Source: Echinarachnius parma (taxonomy: Eukaryota > Echinodermata > Echinoidea > Clypeasteroida > Echinarachniidae). From it: a stretch of DNA of 64,000 nt. Within the stretch, counting starts at the first letter, position 1. Every line of letters starts with the position of its first letter. The position numbers and the translations under genes were made by a program. The stretch spans positions 248,001-312,000 of the forward strand of contig JBAMJV010001832.1 in the NCBI GenBank assembly GCA_037951105.1. Direction: 5' to 3'. This document shows, one piece after another, positions 1 to 10,900 of the stretch. The notes below the pieces were generated by a model. That model ran no database searches and was not told the origin of the DNA. It was given only the letters and a program-made list of their open reading frames with translations.

Positions 1-78
1 GTTCTACAAATGAAAATGGAAGAAGAACATTTAATAGACAAACTGAACGTTGTAATTGAAAAACATGATACAAGTTAA
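1..78 (+). CDS. possible 3'-terminal coding exon of an upstream gene (partial)
   Basis: From base 1 the first frame is open for 25 codons and ends at TAA (76-78). The composition looks like a real C-terminal tail: acidic and helical, with a run MKMEEEHLIDKL followed by NVVIEKHDTS. An AATAAA at 269-274 would suit a short 3' UTR. A second short open stretch at 200-283 (beginning MSEATIKCARNDPED) could be an alternative end or a chance ORF. I do not recognise the protein, and the open frame is short enough to be chance. The gene would extend left of the window. Confidence 0.3.
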   Translation, partial: VLQMKMEEEHLIDKLNVVIEKHDTS

Positions 79-135
79 GGTTAGAATGAACCATCACTCA
101 GTATTTCTCTAATTGTTTGTGACATTAAATGTTCA

Positions 136-184
136 TTAACCCGTTCACTGCGAGATTCTGAAATCCCTGTAAGCAACGGGTTAA
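136..184. repeat. short member (49 bp) of the TTAA-bounded micro-element family
   Basis: Starts TTAACCCGTT and ends AACGGGTTAA, so the ends are inverted repeats that include TTAA. The interior, CGAGATTCTGAAATCCC, is shared with the longer copies. It appears to be an internally shortened copy of the 80-bp family at 1186, 14158 and 23540. Confidence 0.6.
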
Positions 185-540
185 TAGTTGCCATGATATG
201 AGTGAGGCCACTATAAAATGTGCCCGAAATGATCCAGAGGATATCAAGAAATTGATATTACAGCTCTCAATAAATCTATAAATGATGAAAATGTTTTACA
301 CACATGCAGTCGTCTACCAAGTCTTGCCCTAGACCAACTGCATAAAATGAGAAGTTATTTCTTTTCGTTCAATAGAGGGGGTGGCGGGTCGACCAATGAG
401 ATTCATTCACCTTCCCCTGTATGTAACCCTATTAACCAATTGAAATTGCAGCAAACTTTCTCTAAACCCTCATATTTGATAAAAAATTTAAAGAACAAAA
501 AATTTCAACAAAATTAATTCTTGCAATGTGTCAGAACTAT

Positions 541-680
541 ATGTGCTGTGGCGTGCCTTCCAATTGTGAGGTCCTGAGTTCGCACCCGAGTTATGCCCAT
601 CACGTTTTTCCTTCAGCAAGAAAATGTATCCACATTTGCTGCTCAGGTGTAAATGGATACCTGAAAGAATGAAACAGAGT
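541..680 (+). repeat. tRNA-derived SINE-like element
   Basis: Carries a tRNA B-box-like segment (GAGTTCGCACCCGAG, about 576-590) downstream of a weak A-box-like segment. The 3' body (TTCAGCAAGAAAATG, then GGTGTAAATGGATACC) resembles the tRNA-unrelated part of the SINE near 41864-42397. The ends are not clearly defined and no target duplication was found. Confidence 0.45.
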
Positions 681-1185
681 TCCTTAGCACTGTGTGCACC
701 TACAAGGTTGCCTGCTCAAAATTTCAGGGGGCAATCCACAAGATCATGCTAAGTGTGCTCTTGTCTATAATTTGTACATTTCTAGTTCTACCCCAGTGGT
801 GGGGGGGGGGGGGGGGGAACTTCGCCCCGCTGGTGAACTCTATACCACTAGCGTGCACCCTACTTGTAACGCAAGTACTATCAGGCAAAAAGGTTGCCGA
901 TTTTGCAGATCTGATCCCTTGTAGGAAGTTGTAGCCTGTTCACTTTGAACGTGCATGTAGGTGGCTTAGTTCGCTCGCCTGGCCCATTTCCCCTGATAAT
1001 TTGAAAGGACTCATAACCCCTGTCAGGGAAAAAATTTATTCGGGGGCTACTTCTCAAGCTTGCCTGCATGAAAAAAAAACACTCTAATATTTGTTTTGCG
1101 TTGACATTATTGAACTCCATGTGGATTAACAGGGGGCTCTTTTATTATTTTGGGGGGCTCTTTGTGGCATTTCGTTTTTTCACCG

Positions 1186-1265
1186 ATTACCCCTTCCCCT
1201 CGAGATTCTAAAATCCCCATAGATTGTGTACATAACCCACCAGGTTCCTGTTAGCAATGGGTTAA
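1186..1265. repeat. 80-bp TTAA micro-element
   Basis: Shares its interior with the copies at 14158-14237 and 23540-23619 (GATTCT.AAATCCCCATAGA and CCACCAGGTTCC). Ends GCAATGGGTTAA; the left end is degenerate (ATTACCCC instead of TTAACCC). Confidence 0.6.
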
Positions 1266-2337
1266 CCCTAAGGGGTTAAGGGTTAAGAGAACCTTTTAAT
1301 TTATACCTTGTTGACTTGTTTCCATGACAATTCACAAGCGTCTTTCATCATCTGTTCAGAATCTTGCAGTGATGAGGATGCCATGATCAGTGCTACAAAT
1401 CATACCTCAGCTCAGTCTCATAGATGTGACGATTCGCAATTATAAACTGAAATTGAATTTTAAAATGGATTTAAAAGATATTTTAGTTCTGATATTAAGT
1501 GAATGTGCTTGGATTAGTGAATGTACTGAGCATTTAGTAAAAAATTCACTTCAATTATTCAGACTGAGCAACCACAATCAACTTGCTGATTATTATGCCA
1601 CTTTGTAGGGGGTTGAAGTTGCACAATGCGGCTCTGCATGTCTCATCCTCTCATTCCGTTGTCCAGACGACAATTGGTTGCAGGTCGATGACCGAACAAA
1701 CAAATAAGGCCAAACAAAAAAGTACACACAAATAAAAAATAAAACAAATAGTGTATGCTGGGAAGCTACTCCTGGCCAGAGCCAGAGACTCTTGCCACAA
1801 AGGTGTCAATGGTGAGAGCCTCCACTGTCTCCTATAGTAGCCTGTTCAACTACACGATGGTCCTCGGCACATCCACAACGTATTGTAAATTTATGGTCCT
1901 GATAGGAACAAGTTCTGATGGTACTGGCCCGGGTTCAACTTGGTGGCACAACAACTTGCTGGTCATGTGGACTGGTGGGAGTTGCTTCTTGACCTACTCT
2001 ACCATCTACATTTATCATGTTTATAAAATTATATAAATGCTATAAAAGTTGTTTGTATAGCCCCTGTGGAGAGAAAAGTAGATAAAATCAAGACTATGGC
2101 CACATACATTCTGTGATTCTGACACAGAAAACAAACATACAGTCACTGACACCATCTCAAAACAAATCACATGTAGCTACATACAGGTGTAGATCGACAA
2201 ATCTATCGTTTTCATGGCCTCTTTTACATTGAATTGCAATATTTTTTTGAGGATTTGTCAAGGAATCTCTGGACTGTAGCTTCCCAATTTTGCATATTCC
2301 CCATGTAGCAGATCTACTTATGGATGTTGTTGGGCAT

Positions 2338-2700
2338 TTCCACGGTAACTCACGTTACACTTTATGGTACATTAACTACTTCAATGTGCTGTATGGAACT
2401 GTAGGCTGATTTTATCACCAAGGATTAAGTAGATGCGCACTATACAACACAAAAAAGACTGACAGAGCTACCGTTTGGTAACTCGTGTTACAAAAAAAAG
2501 ACATGGACAAAATTTAGTAAACCTAGAACGTGAAAAGCACCATCTAAAAGAAAAAACCTAATCAAATATATGTTATGTGCTAATTTGACATTTGTATGTG
2601 TCCTATGAGTAAGTATTGAAAAAATTTCCAAACTATTTGGGAATAAATTATAGGATGCAGAAACATCGGTAACTCACGTTACGGTAACTCGTGTTACAGT
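2338..2700. repeat. cluster of GTAAC-TCRY-GTTAC palindromic motifs
   Basis: Four copies of a 14-base imperfect palindrome, GTAACTCACGTTAC or GTAACTCGTGTTAC, occur near 2345, 2479, 2670 and 2684, the last two back to back. It may be the ends and inner sites of a small unidentified mobile element. The 19 bases TAGATCGACAAATCTATCG near 2193 match the tip of the foldback at 3835-4550 and look like an unrelated solo fragment. Confidence 0.4.
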
Positions 2701-3244
2701 TTGTCTGGAGGTTTGGATTCATAAAAAAAAATTACTTTAGAGCACTCAAAAGACTGAAATTTTTATCTGAAAACGTAATGTGATTATCAGTCATCTAATC
2801 TGGTCCCTTAAATAATGATAATACCAGAAAATAATGGAAATATGAAGATTTTCCTGAAATTGCACAGGGTAGTCCCATGTGTGGAGTTTCGTCTTTCGTG
2901 TATGGTTTCTGTTTCTCCTATAAGGAGACACCTGAGAATTAAGAAAATCATGTGAAATGAATATTTATAGGATCATGATTTATGAAAAAATAATCCAGAA
3001 AATATAAATAAGATTTGAAATAGAGCCAATTATTTTTTCAGTTCATGTCCACTTTCCCGTGGAAATTCCCCTGTTGCAGTGCGAGATTGCTGTCTAACAA
3101 AAGTCTGAGGTCTCGTGCACTCTCAGAGCATTTGATGCTTCCTGTTTATAATGGAAGATTGGGTATATTATAGTTGGCCGGGGTTACGGAATTTTGAGGT
3201 GATGTGGAGCATTTCAGTTTTCAGTAATTCAGTTCATTCAGATG

Positions 3245-3681
3245 AGTCCTACTAATTAGCGCGAACAAGTGCGAAGTACTGAGAACAAGCGCAAAGAAGT
3301 GCGAAGCAATTTACTGCAAACAAATTTTCCATTTGCATAGCATGCACTTTTTGGCAGTAATTAGTAATTGCTGCGCTCAATTACTAATTACTGCGAACAA
3401 GTGCGAACGGGATTTACTTAGTACTAGATTTACTGCGTCTGCGAACAAATTGCTGCATATGAAATCCCGTTCGCACTTGTTATCGGTAATCTTAAGTTAA
3501 ATCCTGTTCGTGCTTGTTCGCATTACATTTGTTCCCTAACCCTAAATATCGATGGCTTATTCGCGCTATATTTAGTTCGCGCTTGTTCGCACTTGCAGTA
3601 CTTGAAGTTGAACTACTTCGACACTGCACTCTTCGTCTTCGACTTCGGCTTCGCACTTGTTCACGCTAATTTAGTAGGACT
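3245..3681. repeat. foldback element built of GCGAACAAGTGCGAA motifs
   Basis: The ends are inverted repeats of about 30 bp (left starts AGTCCTACTAATTAGCG, right ends TTTAGTAGGACT). Between them a 15-base motif, GCGAACAAGTGCGAA, recurs many times in both orientations with different degrees of decay. No target duplication was resolved. Confidence 0.6.
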
Positions 3682-3834
3682 AGCCTCACTAGGACCGAGT
3701 CAGACAGAATACTATAGTACAATAATATGTACAAATGGCCGGTATGCTCAGCTACAGCATATTTACGTGTATTGCCTGTAAATGGTTCAGCTGACTGGAC
3801 CATTTAGTGCAATAAGTCACGTCACGCAATGACA

Positions 3835-4550
3835 TAGATCGACAAATCTATCGCTTTCATGGCCTTTTTGACATTATTATTGTTATTTTCACTGTCGGCA
3901 TTCTAGCGATAGACGCTACACTGTGCCTTGCGCGGCAAGAACACTGTAGCTCTGCAGTAAAAGTTAGTTACGGAAAATCAGTTGCATTCAAATACAAAAC
4001 ACCACATTCTCACACTTTGAGCGACATTTGTAGCCCTATCAATATATTTAGGGCTACTATAATACTTTAACTCACCGATCTCGTGTGTCGCTGTACGTGT
4101 CATTCCATAATTCCGGCGATTTTTACAATTTTAAAATGATTTTCCACCACTCTTCTTCGGTCTTTCACGGTACTTTTTGTTCAAACTGCAAAAAAAAAAA
4201 AATATAATGAATTCAATGTGCATCCGTGATGGAAAATCGTTTTAAAATTGTAAAAATCGCCGGAATTATGGAATGACACGTATAGCGACACACGAGATCG
4301 GTGAGTTAAAGTATTATAGTAGCCCTAAATATATTGATAGGGCTACAAATGTCGCTCAAAGTGTGAGAATGTGGTGTTTTGACTTTTTGAATGCAACTGA
4401 TTTTCCGTAACTTTAGTTTTATTGCAGAGCTACGGTGTTCTTGCCGCGCAAGGCACAGTGTATGGGTAGCGTCTATCGCTAGAATGCCGACAGTGAAAAT
4501 AACAATAATAATGTCAAAAAGGCCATGAAAGCGATAGATTTGTCGATCTA
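3835..4550. mobile_element. 716-bp foldback DNA element, Mutator-like
   Basis: Two arms of about 310 bp (left 3835-4146, right 4231-4550) are near-perfect inverted repeats around an 85-bp loop. The ends are TAGATCGACAAATC and GATTTGTCGATCTA. A 9-bp direct repeat, GCAATGACA, flanks it on both sides (3826-3834 and 4551-4559). A 9-bp target duplication with long terminal inverted repeats is characteristic of Mutator-like elements. No transposase is present, so it is non-autonomous. Confidence 0.75.
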
Positions 4551-6720
4551 GCAATGACAACGAACAGAGCTGAGCCTGAGGCGAGCTGAGGCACCAACAG
4601 GCCACACTACGCAAATTTCAACGTGTTGGACTGATCAATACCCAAAACCAAAACGTATCAGAAATTTCGAAATTCAGACTAAACACACCAATCCACAAAT
4701 AAAAACACAAATTAACTTGAAGAATCAATCACTCCTGAGTCATATATAATGAAAATGGCAAAGTAAACGTACCTTTTCTTCTCGTTAGAATCGGTGTTTT
4801 GGCCTGGGTGTTTGTAATTTTCCTCCATTCAAAACGAGGCGCGCTTTGACTGTTGTTGTTGTTGTTGTTGTCGCTAGTCTGAAGGCCAAGGGCGCTAGTA
4901 CAGTGCAGTATGTATTTCTGTGTATAGGGGGCGGGGGGGGGGGGGGGGGGGGTAGTTTAATAAAGTATTAGCCATAATAAGGCAGGATGAAGGGGGTATA
5001 TAATTTTCATAAAGTCATAGGAGGGTATGAGGCCTAGCCCGGTGGGCTAAATAAGCTGCCGTCTTTGATCGATATAATGAAATATAGATATAATTATATT
5101 GGATTCCAAAGCCTGAAAAAAATTACTAACAGTAAGTAAACACCCTGTGCCGGTGTCCATGGACCAAGTGTCCAGTAACTCTAGGGCAAAATAAATCAAG
5201 GGATATCTGGCAATACTTCTACTTCTAACTAACAGCGGGAGAGGCAGATCGAAATAATGCCCTTAATTCTGACCATAATTGTGTTTTCGTTCGATTTTCA
5301 CCTAATTTGGTGACTGTTCCTAAAATCTCGATTGCAGTGATAATACATTTGACCCAACTTTGGTAATTTCTTGTTGCCATGGATTATACAGCTTTGGACA
5401 AAAATTATTGGACCAAGCACTTTTTTTATCATTTTTATAGAAGTTTTGTGATACTTGTGTCCATTTTATAGTATTTTAAAGAAACTAATTATGCCATACC
5501 AAAAGGAGAGTGGGGAGTAGCCTATAGTGCAGTTAGGGATACCTACTACATAATTATGTTCAGCCTTCAATTTGATTTTTAAAAAAACATGAATTTTGTC
5601 CAAATTGTATGGATTTTGTCAATTCCTTATGTTAAAATACAAAGTGCAAAATTTGTTGATTTTTTCATGCCGGTATATAAGTTGTGATTATTAGAAAGGG
5701 TCTCCCCAGTTCCTATTAGCACTTAGATTCAAATTGGTGACAGTTGCCAAGTGGCATTATCTCTGTTGGAGAAAGAAATAATATTTGGATGCTGATTGCC
5801 TGTGCTTTAGCAGTATACCAGGATAGAGGCAATCTTCAACTGGTCTTAGATCTTTGATAAAAACAATTGACTACCACTTGGCAACTCTAATCAATAATTA
5901 ATTTACTCATAAACAAGCCCCACAAAGAATGAAAAGACATTTCTATGATAAGCACTATATATACAGAAGAAACAAATCATTTAATGTTCCCCTTTTCATT
6001 GAAAATTCGTGTGTATATAAAAACCCATACCCTTTTAAGGTCAAAATCCACTGGCATTTTTGTCATGAAATTCATGTTTTCTTCAAATTCAAGACATAAA
6101 ATATGTTGTAGGCATTCCTAATCCTATGGACTATACCCCCTTTGATAAGTGACAATAGGGTAAACAATCGCAAAAATAAAAGTGACAATATAATGTAAAC
6201 AATCGCAAAATTGAGCAAAAAGTGCTTTGTCCAATAATTATTTCCAAGGCTTTATGAAGAGCATTTTCATTTATTTTTATTCTGGTGTTTTTCTCATTAA
6301 GCAAGTACTGAAGTATAGTGTTTGAGTAAACATTTGAAATGTGCTTCTTATAATTACGCCTATTCAAAGGAGCATAATAATTGCCGACCTACGTTGGTTG
6401 GTTGACTGAAATCATGCAAATGAGGTTTCAAATGAGATCACCTTGTAGGGAACATAAAATAATTTGCACGGGATTTATTAAAAACTGAGTATCTGATTCT
6501 GGCTTGCCAAATCGCACTTTTAGAAGTAGGCCTACTTTGCAAACAAATTTAAGGGACCCGTAAAAGTTATAGAAACTGTCTATGCCCGGTAGGCCTATTA
6601 TATTCTAATTAAGAATGTGTAAGTGTGCATTAGGTCACAGAGGGGTCATTAAAAAAAAACCCACACAAAATAGTAAGCAAATAATTACCGTTGATGGTGA
6701 AGGTGATGGGACAAACTATC

Positions 6721-7223
6721 CCCGGGGGGGGGGGGGGGGGCACTCATGTATAATGTAAGACGGGTATGTGCCGCTTAAAAGAACCCCTTTTTCACACTCG
6801 ATCGCAGCTCTAAAGATACCCGATTTTCAAAAATTGCTGCTCCATAGAACCCCGGAATGACTTGGCTAGGTAGTTAGTAGCGCCAAGTCCATTATTCTTC
6901 TTCTAGTTCGGCTCCATAGACCCCCGGAATGACTTGGCTATGTATTTGACTAGCACCAAGTCCATTATTCTCTTCTAGTTTGGCTCCTTGGACCACCATT
7001 TGAGCCTTTTTGAGGGTTTCCGTAGGTCTTTGGTAGCTCCTAGTCTATGTATTTTGTAGTTTTAGTCTGCTCCTTAGACCCATTAACTCCCGTTTCAGGG
7101 TTTTTGTAGCTCCAAAGACCCTATAGTCTGTGCTTGTAGTCAGCTCTTCAGACCCCCATTTCAGAGTTCTGTGAGGCACACCCCCGTCAACAAATAATTC
7201 GAGTGCGCCCCCCCCCCCCCGGG
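6721..7223. mobile_element. element bounded by inverted G/C runs
   Basis: Left end CCCC then a long G run and CACTC; right end GAGTGCG then a long C run and GGG, so the tips are inverted repeats made mostly of homopolymer. Inside are two degenerate tandem units of about 75 bp (6840-6985) sharing GGAATGACTTGGCTA and CCAAGTCCATTATTC. No coding capacity is apparent. Confidence 0.5.
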
Positions 7224-7987
7224 AAACTATCACTTCCGAGGCGATCTGGATGTAGCTATCTTTCCAAAGTGAAGCGGAAAGATAGCGTTCATACATTCCG
7301 ATCGATCGCCTGCAATCAAAAGGTGTTTATTTGCTTTATGATCCACTTCAGTTATTTTGATCACAAACGACCTAAACACAAAGGGCTAAAAAGTTTGGAA
7401 TATTGGGCAATTGATCACGTCTTTTATTTTAATTTCGTTAATCCTTCACATGAACAAGATTTATGATTAAAAGGCAAAGACGCTATAGTACCATTGTCTA
7501 TTAAGCGTAGCTGCGCATAAACGTTGCGCACCAGTGCGCTACCTTTCACGCGTACTTGCGCGCGAACATTTGAAGATAGTACACAGTGCAACGCACTTTC
7601 ACCAAGATAGTAGTGAGTGCAACGCACTTTCACCCAAGATAGTAGGCTACACAGTGTAACAAACTTTTCTTCTCCCATCAATGATGGGCAAAACTATTTT
7701 TCATCACGTGATTAACTTTTGACCAATCGTAGAGCAAGATTCTTAGTATGTGGAATATAATAAAACACGAGTACCCCCGGGGTACCCCCCCCCCCCCCCC
7801 CAGGGAGACCATTGAAATTAGTTCACTACTCACAATGAAACATTTCTCAAGTTCTAGTTTTTGCGAACCGTAATTGGTCAAATCTTTCTAATTCTTGCCG
7901 CACGCTCTGATTACGTAATCAACGGTGACCGAGGTTTGCTGTTGCAGAATTTTTTTGAAATTAGAGTGTACTTTTACCATCATAATA

Positions 7988-10900
7988 ATGTCTCAACAGC
8001 CGCTTAAAATGTGAGTATCACGTGCATTAATAGGAGTTGATCATTGGATATAACGGGGAATTAATTAATTGTGTTTTATGTCTGTTTTATGAAAATAATA
8101 TCACGAGTAATTAGGACAAATAATTGTCAGTCCGATATGTGGGTATTTGTGTTAGTGATTACCAGTAGACCAAAACGACACGCACGTGTACTGTAAATGT
8201 AATAATGTGACTTAACCTAACCAGGCGCCGTACTACGTACGGCGCCTGGCATACTGAGGTGTGTATACCGTGATGGTAACACTTGATAGGCTTTAACGGC
8301 AAACACACTTATAAAAAAATTATATATATCATACTTTAAATAACATATCTCGGTTCATACTTACGAATTATGTTATGCATGGACATCAATGATCCAAATT
8401 GCAAAACGTCTGATGCTCCATTCGTTTGATTTATCCTGAAATTTACTATAAAACTGGCAAGATTACAGAAGTGACGAAAATGGTATCCGAATTTGTTCGC
8501 TGTGCAGCAATATCAGGTGATCAAAAACTTGTCGGCAATGCACCCCCTGTAACATGTACGTACCCGATCAACCGATCGCCCCGCGCATGCGCTATGCATT
8601 GCCGACGAGTTTTCGGTCACCTGACATTGCATGCAGCGAACAAAGACGAAGGAAATAATAATCATCATCATCATCATCATCAATTTGAGCTAAGTTATCA
8701 TTCTTTTGCAACAATTTAAATAGCAAGCAAGGTAGGTTGAATGTTTAATTAATGTCTAGAACTAAAAAAAAAATAATAATAATAGATGGAAAGTTCTTGA
8801 AACCACCCGTCGGCAAATTTCCTACAAATTTTTTAACGTTTCGTCTTCACAGCGCCGTCCTACGGACGGCGCTGATCACAGTTAAATGTGACTATGAGTA
8901 AAAATACAGCGAGTGACCGACAGTCGACAGCTGTGCCTGTGCATGCATACCTTGTCCTGTGCATGTGTTGTCGTGTTGAATGTTGATACACGATACACGA
9001 TCGTGGAATAGACAGAGGGGCCAAGTGGCCACCATGGCATGGCATGGCCAATTGATGCATGATTCTTTGACTTTGGAATGATGTTGATTGATGGTCCAAA
9101 ATACCAAAATCCAAATCCTTCAAATTTAATCAGAAATTCTAGTGCCTGGTTCTCTCAAAAAAAGTATGCTGTGTTGTATTCATATTAGTTTTATTACCAA
9201 TTACAACAACATTTCAAAAAGCATGGAACAGATTTTTTCCTTCAAATTTGCTCTAACAATCTAAGTGTAAGTGAAGTTTTCACACATTGACTAATCTAGT
9301 AGTGGCTGCCTATCCCTAGACCTAGTGGATTATCAGATCACTAAAATACACATTTTATCAACCATGTCCATTAATATCACACTTTACACATTTCAACAAA
9401 GACAAGTTACTAGATCCCGTTAAATTAAAGGGATAGTTGAGTTTTGGTATAGAGGGTGCTACACAAAATAATGTTTTGTGAGATACCGTGTCTCAACCAT
9501 TACACAGCACCATTTTGTATGAAATTAAATGTAAATCGGAATTTCCTTTTCAATAATAAAAGTGAATACAAATGGTCTAGTTTGATATCTTAAACAAATG
9601 CCATCCATTTATAATCGCAGTGTTTTTTATGCTTGGCGTGCGTGTGCGCGCGGACGATTTTTAGATGCACTTTTCTCGGCCAATGAGCGACTCCCCTCGG
9701 TCAATACTATAGCCGGCTTTTTTATTTTTCTTACACCGGAATATTTTTTTTTCGTTTATTTTTTCTTTGCCGGTATTTTCAACTCATCTAGATCACATTT
9801 GAGAAGTTTCAACCCCATTCATTTGCTAGATTTTGATCACGAAATCCCTAAAGATACCCTTGCAATATGAGCCCCAGATCCCCAAAATCTGACTTTCCCA
9901 TTGACTTAGTTTAGTGCTTACTGACTTGATGTTATGAATTATCGCACGCCGATTTGAAGCCTTTTTAGTTAGCGAGCACGCGTCACTGAACCCCGTACTA
10001 TCGAGTCTCGCGCGTACGATTTATCACCAATGCACATATCTTTGCCCATACTTCGGTCTTTATATGGAGCGATCCGACCGTCTAGCTAGTGGAATATGAA
10101 GAGCAATTTTTTTGTCTAATATTCAACACGAGCCAATAACAAATTAACGGGTTATCCTATGCTGTTGCTACGTAAGCAGGAATAACCAATAACATGAAAA
10201 CAAATAATTATAAAGAAAAAAATCCCTAAAAGAAAGTGGAACATGCCAACAAATAATACAATGCACCATCAGTATCAGGATGGGGCACAACATAACCCAT
10301 GACACCAGACATCATTTACAGTGAAAATTATGTGATAGTTCCTTTATAAATGTTTTCTCTTTGTGTGTTTTATATTTGCAGCCTGGTGTGTGGTGATGTT
10401 GAGGGGAGATTTGGGCAGCTCTTCAAACGAGTTGGGAGCGTCAACAAGAAAGCTGGGCCATTTGAGGTAGGAACAGGCTCTTTACAGTTTTCATTTGTAT
10501 TTTCCTGTATAGAAAAAGGGATCTCATCAATGTCATTTTTGTATTTTTTTAAAACATATTTTTTCATTTTCTTAACATTTCAAATACTTTTTAATTTCTA
10601 CATTTTTGTATGCTTAAATATTTATATGGAACATTTTATGTGAAAATAAGTACTGAAATGAATTGATCTCATGATCTCCTTTTACCTGATTATGAAATAA
10701 AGGCAAATATTGATAGTATTTTCTTTCCCTCCTAATTCATTATTCACACTTTTGAAGTGTTCATCATTACCTTGTTGCTATAGGGAATTTGTTCTTTCAT
10801 GGAGTAAAAGGGAATATTGGAAGTATTGGAAGTTGATTGATTTCCTTTAAAAAAAATATAGGCATTTTTCAAGTTACCATAATTAGTTTGATGCATTGTG

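Larger units (their letters stand above)
79..7987. other. intergenic region rich in miniature elements
   Basis: No convincing gene is seen between the possible exon at the left edge and CWF19L1. The stretch holds an 80-bp TTAA element family (136-184, 1186-1265), a tRNA-like SINE (541-680), G runs (near 801, 4929, 6725) and repeated GTAAC..GTTAC motifs (2340-2700). It also holds a motif-array foldback (3245-3681), a long foldback with a 9-bp target duplication (3835-4550), a (GTT)n stretch near 4850-4871 and a G-run-bounded element (6721-7223). The remaining sequence (for example 1390-2100, 4960-6700 and 7224-7987) shows nothing I can name. The last few hundred bases should include the CWF19L1 promoter, but no TATA box or initiator is obvious. 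Confidence 0.6.

Noticed and set aside
1755-2036. 93-aa ORF as a gene
   Set aside because: Low-information composition, no splice or domain signal and no similarity that I recognise.
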